A stretch of DNA of 64,000 nucleotides from Deuterostichococcus epilithicus. Taxonomy: Eukaryota > Chlorophyta > Trebouxiophyceae > Prasiolales > Stichococcaceae. Location: contig JAVTLE010000023.1 of the NCBI GenBank assembly GCA_033439295.1, forward strand, positions 2,268,530 to 2,332,529. Direction: 5' to 3'. The notes under the pieces were generated by a model, which did not search any database, had not been told where the DNA came from, and worked only from the letters and a program-made list of their open reading frames with translations. Below are positions 62,357 through 64,000 of the stretch, one piece after another; position 1 is the stretch's first letter; every line of letters starts with the position of its first letter. The position numbers and the translations under genes are program-made.

Positions 62357-64000
62357 ATGGAGGCGGCATCCAGCGCCTGTTTGGATGAGGGGGAGAAGGG
62401 GGAGGCAGGCGCTCCGCGACCTCCAGTGGAGGACAGCGTGGGCCCTGGGCAGGGCGCCGCGATGCGGGAGCAGCTGAGAGTTAGGCAGGACACAGAGGTG
62501 CAGCGGGACAGAGAGCGCAAGGGCTTGGGGGCCATGTCGTCATTGCCGCGCACCGAGGGGGTGCTCATGGCGGGGTCGGTGCAGCATACTGTGGACAAGA
62601 ACCGCCTGGAGACGGGCATCCCGAAATGTGAGAGGTTTCACGACCGACATTGCCAGAAAAGGCTCGTCGCATGGCCTGCCACAGCGCCTCAGCTAGCGGC
62701 GCTGTGCCGACTCATGATCATGCGGTCTCTGTATGCAGACGAGCATATGATGACAACCAACCTTGCGAGGCACATGAGCGCGGACGAGGACCTGTGGCAG
62801 AAGTACACGGAGCCGGACAAGCTGCCGGCGCACTCCGAGGCAGTCGTCAGCAGACCCAAGGCGCCATACCAGGAGGAAATCATGTGCAGAGGCACCAAAA
62901 CGTGCGGCGGTTCCCGAAGACTCGGCTCGAATCAAGCAGGCTGAAAATGTCTGCTGCTGTTGCTCAGGCAATGCATGCACACAGCGCACTCCGCCGCTGC
63001 TGAAGAAGCAACTGCTCACGAGGTTGCGCAATACCGGCGGTGCAGGTGTAGGTCGGTGCTGGGGCTGCCCATGCTGCGTCCAGACGGCAGGGTCGCCAGC
63101 ATATGGACGCTGCTCATGGCCTGTACCGACGCGACATACACCGCGTTCCTGGTGCGGCTCATGTACGGCTCTTGTGCAGCTGTCAGCATTTTGCGGCTGC
63201 TTGGCCGGTGCGCACAAGGCCCCTACTGACGGCTGCACTGCCCTTGCACCGCAGGTGCCGCTGTCTTTTGCCTTCTTCCACGACGTCCGCATTTTCAACT
63301 GGATGTCCGTGTTTGACATCGTTGGAGGTCGGAGACCATGGGTCTGCCGCATTCCAAAATGTGTGTGCAGTCCTTTTTCCATCAGCGATGCAGTGTCCCC
63401 GGTGGCTGACGCCTTCCGTTGTCTGCAGGCATCCTGTACGTGCTGGACGTCCTGTTTTCATTTCATATTGGCGTCGTGCTAACCAAGTCGCTGCACGCAC
63501 GCCTGGTGCTGGATGGCCGCCTGGTCGCTCGGTTGTACATCCTGCACAGCTCGTTTTTCCTAGACTGCCTGGCGGCATTTCCGGTGTTCCTGGAGGTGGG
63601 CCCTCCACGATCACGTGCAGAAGCAGTTGAGAGACATCAGTAACTGCTTTGCAATGCTGGCTGCACACAGAGGGCATGACCTGCTCTTATGCAATGTAAG
63701 AAAGTTTCGGCTCACATAAATGGGCTCCACGAACGCAGGTGCCGCTGCTGCTGGTCAAGACACAGGACGGACTGCTCAAGGGGCTGTCAGATGTGACCGC
63801 GTGGGTGCGATTAGTGCGACTGCTGCGCCTGCTCCCACTGATGCGGTCGCTCATCGTGCTCAGCCTCACGGTAACGCCCTAAAGTCACTGTTCGAGCTGG
63901 TTTTGACAGTATTATATGATAGCCTCTTTCGGACAGCTGCAGACTCAAGGTGCCCTGGGCTCTGAGTGGCACAGTTCACACATCGTCACTTGTTGCGCAC
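62357..64000 (+). CDS. Voltage-gated cation channel, CNG/HCN/EAG-like, 5' part (cut by window end)
   Basis: Six-transmembrane channel subunit; only the N-terminus through S4 is in the window. Exon 1 starts MEAASSACLDEGEKGEAG and is charged and disordered. A second exon (about 62731 onward) gives MMTTNLARHMSADEDLWQKY. Next come MLRPDGRVASIWTLLMACTD (about 63071; the (H/R)PxxxxxxxW entry to S1 typical of CNG/EAG channels), PLSFAFFHDVRIFNW (about 63258), GILYVLDVLFSFHIGVVL with LVARLYILHSSFFLDCLAAF (S2-S3, about 63430-63590), and DVTAWVRLVRLLRLLPLMRS (S4, about 63795), which carries the regular Arg-every-third pattern of a voltage sensor. S5, pore and any cyclic-nucleotide domain lie beyond 64000, so ion selectivity cannot be told. 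Confidence 0.85.

Overview
The window is nuclear DNA from a green alga. It is GC-rich and gene-dense, the genes are cut into many short exons, and it carries a light-harvesting chlorophyll a/b protein gene, a plastid-type starch phosphorylase and plant-type housekeeping proteins. A trebouxiophycean or other core chlorophyte fits best; this is inferred from gene content and intron density, not from a marker gene. No rRNA, tRNA, CRISPR array or recognisable transposon protein was seen.

Layout, left to right: the 3' end of an LHC gene (+); an 0.8 kb composite satellite; ALG2 (-) with APC10 (-) only 18 nt upstream of it; a USP7/UBP12-type deubiquitinase (+); an unrecognised WD40 protein (-); plastidial alpha-glucan phosphorylase (+); a MYND + CS-domain protein (+); MCM9 (-); a WD40 protein with STAND/APAF1-like architecture but no NTPase (+); a small HMG-box protein (-); a PTB/PH + PH + WW protein (-); proteasome subunit RPN5 (-); a DUS3-type tRNA-dihydrouridine synthase (-); UTP7/WDR46 (+); an MgtE/SLC41-type Mg2+ transporter (-); mitochondrial-type ribosomal protein bL19 (+); and the 5' part of a voltage-gated, CNG/EAG-like cation channel (+), cut by the window end.

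Most genes are independent housekeeping functions. Three belong to the ubiquitin-proteasome system (APC10, the USP7-type protease, RPN5), and APC10 and the protease are divergent across about 0.5 kb. Splice junctions were placed by protein homology plus GT/AG signals. In five places the only homology-consistent donor is GC, so this genome uses GC-AG introns noticeably.

The observations most worth checking are the APC10-ALG2 pair (candidate bicistronic mRNA), the STAND-like WD40 protein without its ATPase, the satellite with direct and inverted units, a duplicated 3' splice site in the phosphorylase gene, a duplicated gene terminus in the WD40 gene, a 94-nt hairpin inside a WD40 intron, and the PH-WW and MYND-CS domain combinations.
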